Source: Sulfidibacterium sp964473395 (GTDB lineage: Bacteria; Bacteroidota; Bacteroidia; Bacteroidales; F082). From it: a stretch of 25,284 nt of DNA. Positions 23,591-25,284 of the stretch are shown piece after piece (within the stretch, counting starts at the first letter, position 1; each line of letters begins with the position of its first letter). The notes beneath the pieces are model-generated. The model ran no database searches and was not told where the DNA came from. It saw nothing but the letters and a program-made list of their open reading frames with translations. Position numbers and translations under genes: made by a program. The stretch lies in assembly GCA_964473395.1 (NCBI GenBank), contig CAYYOW010000025.1, forward strand, positions 1-25,284. Reading direction: 5' to 3'.

Positions 23591-25284
23591 TTACAACCAA
23601 TCATCAAAATAAGATTTAATCTTTCGTGTCAGCTGCAACCTATCTCTGCCCCTGATGCCGTGCTCCTGTCCGGGATAAACAAAATAATCCATCAGCTTGT
23701 CTTCGTGAATGGCTTTTTGCAAAAACAACAGGCTGTTTTGCCACATCACCACCGGATCCATGGTTCCGTGAATCAGGAGCAAATGTCCTTTCAGGTTGTG
23801 TACATAATTCAGCAGGCTGGCTTCTTTGTAGCCTTCCGGATTTTCCTGTGGCGTATCCATATATCGTTCACCATACATCACTTCATAATATTTCCAGTCG
23901 ATGACCGGACCACCGGCAACCGCTACTTTAAAAACTCCCGGCTCACGCAACATCAGCGAGGTGGTCATAAAGCCACCGAAACTCCACCCATCAACACCAA
24001 GACGGGTAGAGTCTACATAAGGCAACGATTTTAGATAGTTAACGCCCACCATTTGGTCTTTTATCTCGTTGGTTCCGAGATGCCGGAAGATGACCTGTTC
24101 AAAATCACGACCACGGTTTTCGGAACCGTGGTTGTCCAGCGTAAAAATAAGATAGCCGTTTTCGGCGAGATAATTCAGCATAAATCCTGCCCCCCCAAGC
24201 CAGCTGTCGGTAATCAGCTGCACATGCGGGCCTCCGTAAACATAAACGATGACCGGATACTTTTTGGTGCTGTCGAAATTTACCGGCTTGATCATACGGC
24301 AATAAAGGGGAGCGCCATCAATTTTGGATTTCAGTGTGAAGATGGACATCTTTCCCCGTTTGTAACCGGCCAGCGGGTCTTTGTCCTGCCGGATAGTACG
24401 AACCACTTTTCCGTGGTTGTTCAGCAGCTTACAGGCTCGGCTCACATCGGTACTGCTGAAAATGTCCAGTAGGTATTTTCCATCTTTGCTCACCATGGCG
24501 CTGTGGGTTCCGTGGTCGGGACTCAGCCGCACGACCTTCCCATTGCGCATGTTCACCGAATAGAGATTTTGTTGCAGCGGGCTCTCTTTGGTGGCAACAA
24601 AATAGACCTTATTCTTCATAAAATAGCCCAGCACATGCGTCACTTCCCATTTTCCTTTGGTAAGCTGTTTCAGCAATTTGCCATCGGTGTTGTAAAGGTA
24701 AAGTTGGTTCCAACCATCGCGGCGGCTGTTCCAGATAAACTCATTCGGGTTGAACGGATTGAAATACAACGGAAACAGGGGCTCCACATATTTTGGGTTG
24801 GTTTCTTCAAACAAGGTTTTCACGAAAGCGCCAGTGGAAGCATCATACTTGTTCATCCACATGTGATTTTGCCCGCGGTTTAGGACAGCTGTGTAGATAT
24901 ATTTCCCGGCAGGCCCCCAGGTGACGGCGGTGAGATACTGCTCCGATTTGGGATCGGTTTTCAAAAAAATTGTTTTGCCTGTTTTTATATTGTAAACACC
25001 CAGGCTGACATACTCGCTGGGCGTGCCGGCCATGGGGTATTTTATGTTTTTCACTTTGGCAATACGATGGTCGATGTCCACCAGTGGGTAATTGAACACC
25101 CGCGACTGATCCTTGTGATAAAATGCCAGTTTGTTGCCACCTGGCGACCAAAAAATACCTTTGTCGATGCCAAATTCGTTACGCGAAACAATCTGGCCGT
25201 TCACATAACCCGGATTTTTGTCGTGGGTAACCTGGATTACTTTGCCGTTCTGGGCCATATAAAGGTTGTTTTTTATTGTAAAAG
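23591..25284 (-). CDS. Dipeptidyl-peptidase IV-type S9 prolyl peptidase (C-terminal part, runs off window)
   Basis: The frame is open to the right edge, where it reads FTIKNNLYMAQNGKV; the Met at 25258 is internal, so this is the last 563 residues of a longer gene. The visible part begins in the beta-propeller (repeats such as GIFWSPGGNKLAFYHKD, YLTAVTWGPAGKYIYTAVLNRG, EFIWNSRRDGWNQLYLYN) and ends in an alpha/beta-hydrolase domain. The catalytic triad is present: Ser in GWSFGGF (about 23969-23990), Asp in HGTMDP (about 23754-23770) and His in EHGIRG (about 23649-23665). YVYGGPHVQLI forms the oxyanion-hole region. DPP IV removes X-Pro dipeptides, usually in the periplasm in Bacteroidota. The signal peptide and the N-terminal propeller blades lie outside the window. 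Its 3' end shares the terminator with pepA. Confidence 0.95.
   Translation of the reverse strand, partial: FTIKNNLYMAQNGKVIQVTHDKNPGYVNGQIVSRNEFGIDKGIFWSPGGNKLAFYHKDQSRVFNYPLVDIDHRIAKVKNIKYPMAGTPSEYVSLGVYNIKTGKTIFLKTDPKSEQYLTAVTWGPAGKYIYTAVLNRGQNHMWMNKYDASTGAFVKTLFEETNPKYVEPLFPLYFNPFNPNEFIWNSRRDGWNQLYLYNTDGKLLKQLTKGKWEVTHVLGYFMKNKVYFVATKESPLQQNLYSVNMRNGKVVRLSPDHGTHSAMVSKDGKYLLDIFSSTDVSRACKLLNNHGKVVRTIRQDKDPLAGYKRGKMSIFTLKSKIDGAPLYCRMIKPVNFDSTKKYPVIVYVYGGPHVQLITDSWLGGAGFMLNYLAENGYLIFTLDNHGSENRGRDFEQVIFRHLGTNEIKDQMVGVNYLKSLPYVDSTRLGVDGWSFGGFMTTSLMLREPGVFKVAVAGGPVIDWKYYEVMYGERYMDTPQENPEGYKEASLLNYVHNLKGHLLLIHGTMDPVVMWQNSLLFLQKAIHEDKLMDYFVYPGQEHGIRGRDRLQLTRKIKSYFDDWL

Noticed and set aside
25256..25258. 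ATG as start of the S9 peptidase
   Set aside because: The frame continues upstream with propeller-like residues to the window edge and family members are much longer, so the gene is truncated by the window.
1..25284. A novel defence or mobile system
   Set aside because: I looked for nucleases, toxin-antitoxin pairs, reverse transcriptases, recombinases and helicase clusters. Apart from the single MutS-like ATPase and a possible ruvB start, the genes are metabolic, envelope or peptidase genes.

Overview
The window looks like a chromosomal segment of a member of the Bacteroidota, most likely a Bacteroidales/Marinilabiliales-type anaerobe. The evidence is the gene content (an S46 dipeptidyl-peptidase, a DUF5916/CBM9-like outer-membrane protein, Kdo transferase, many Sec-exported proteins ending their signal peptides in A-x-A-Q) and promoter-like TAnnTTTG boxes upstream of several genes in place of sigma70 -10 boxes. 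No tRNA, rRNA, CRISPR array, prophage or intact insertion sequence was found. Species was not determined.

Layout. 1-64: first codons of a minus-strand gene leaving the window, possibly ruvB. 309-815: small secreted protein of unknown function. 927-5744: glucose-6-phosphate isomerase, a secreted 285-residue unknown and an 875-residue secreted leucine-rich-repeat protein, tightly packed and probably one transcript. 5977-10042 (minus): a DUF5916 outer-membrane protein preceded by a duplicated promoter-like element, then a membrane-anchored MutS-like ATPase. 10403-11071: an AT-rich isoprenylcysteine-methyltransferase-like membrane protein. 11138-15873: a MacAB-like exporter cluster (ATPase, two paralogous FtsX/MacB-type permeases, periplasmic adaptor); the spacers after both permeases carry related short tandem repeats. 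16089-18356: S46 dipeptidyl-peptidase with a strong terminator. 18551-20653 (minus): a small secreted unknown and an orphan HlyD-type adaptor. 20810-23538: Kdo transferase (waaA) and M17 leucyl aminopeptidase, closed by a perfect bidirectional terminator. 23591-25284 (minus): C-terminal 563 residues of a DPP IV-type S9 peptidase running off the right edge.

Functionally this is mostly ordinary core and envelope biology: sugar-phosphate metabolism, LPS inner-core synthesis, efflux, and three peptidases (DPP7-like, DPP IV-like, PepA) suited to using peptides as nutrients. No clear defence or otherwise new multi-gene system was seen. The points most worth a second look are the duplicated 18-bp promoter element at 8161-8206, the two homologous octamer-repeat spacers inside the ABC operon, the predicted transmembrane MutS-like ATPase, and the three-module architecture of the LRR protein coupled by overlap to an unknown secreted partner.
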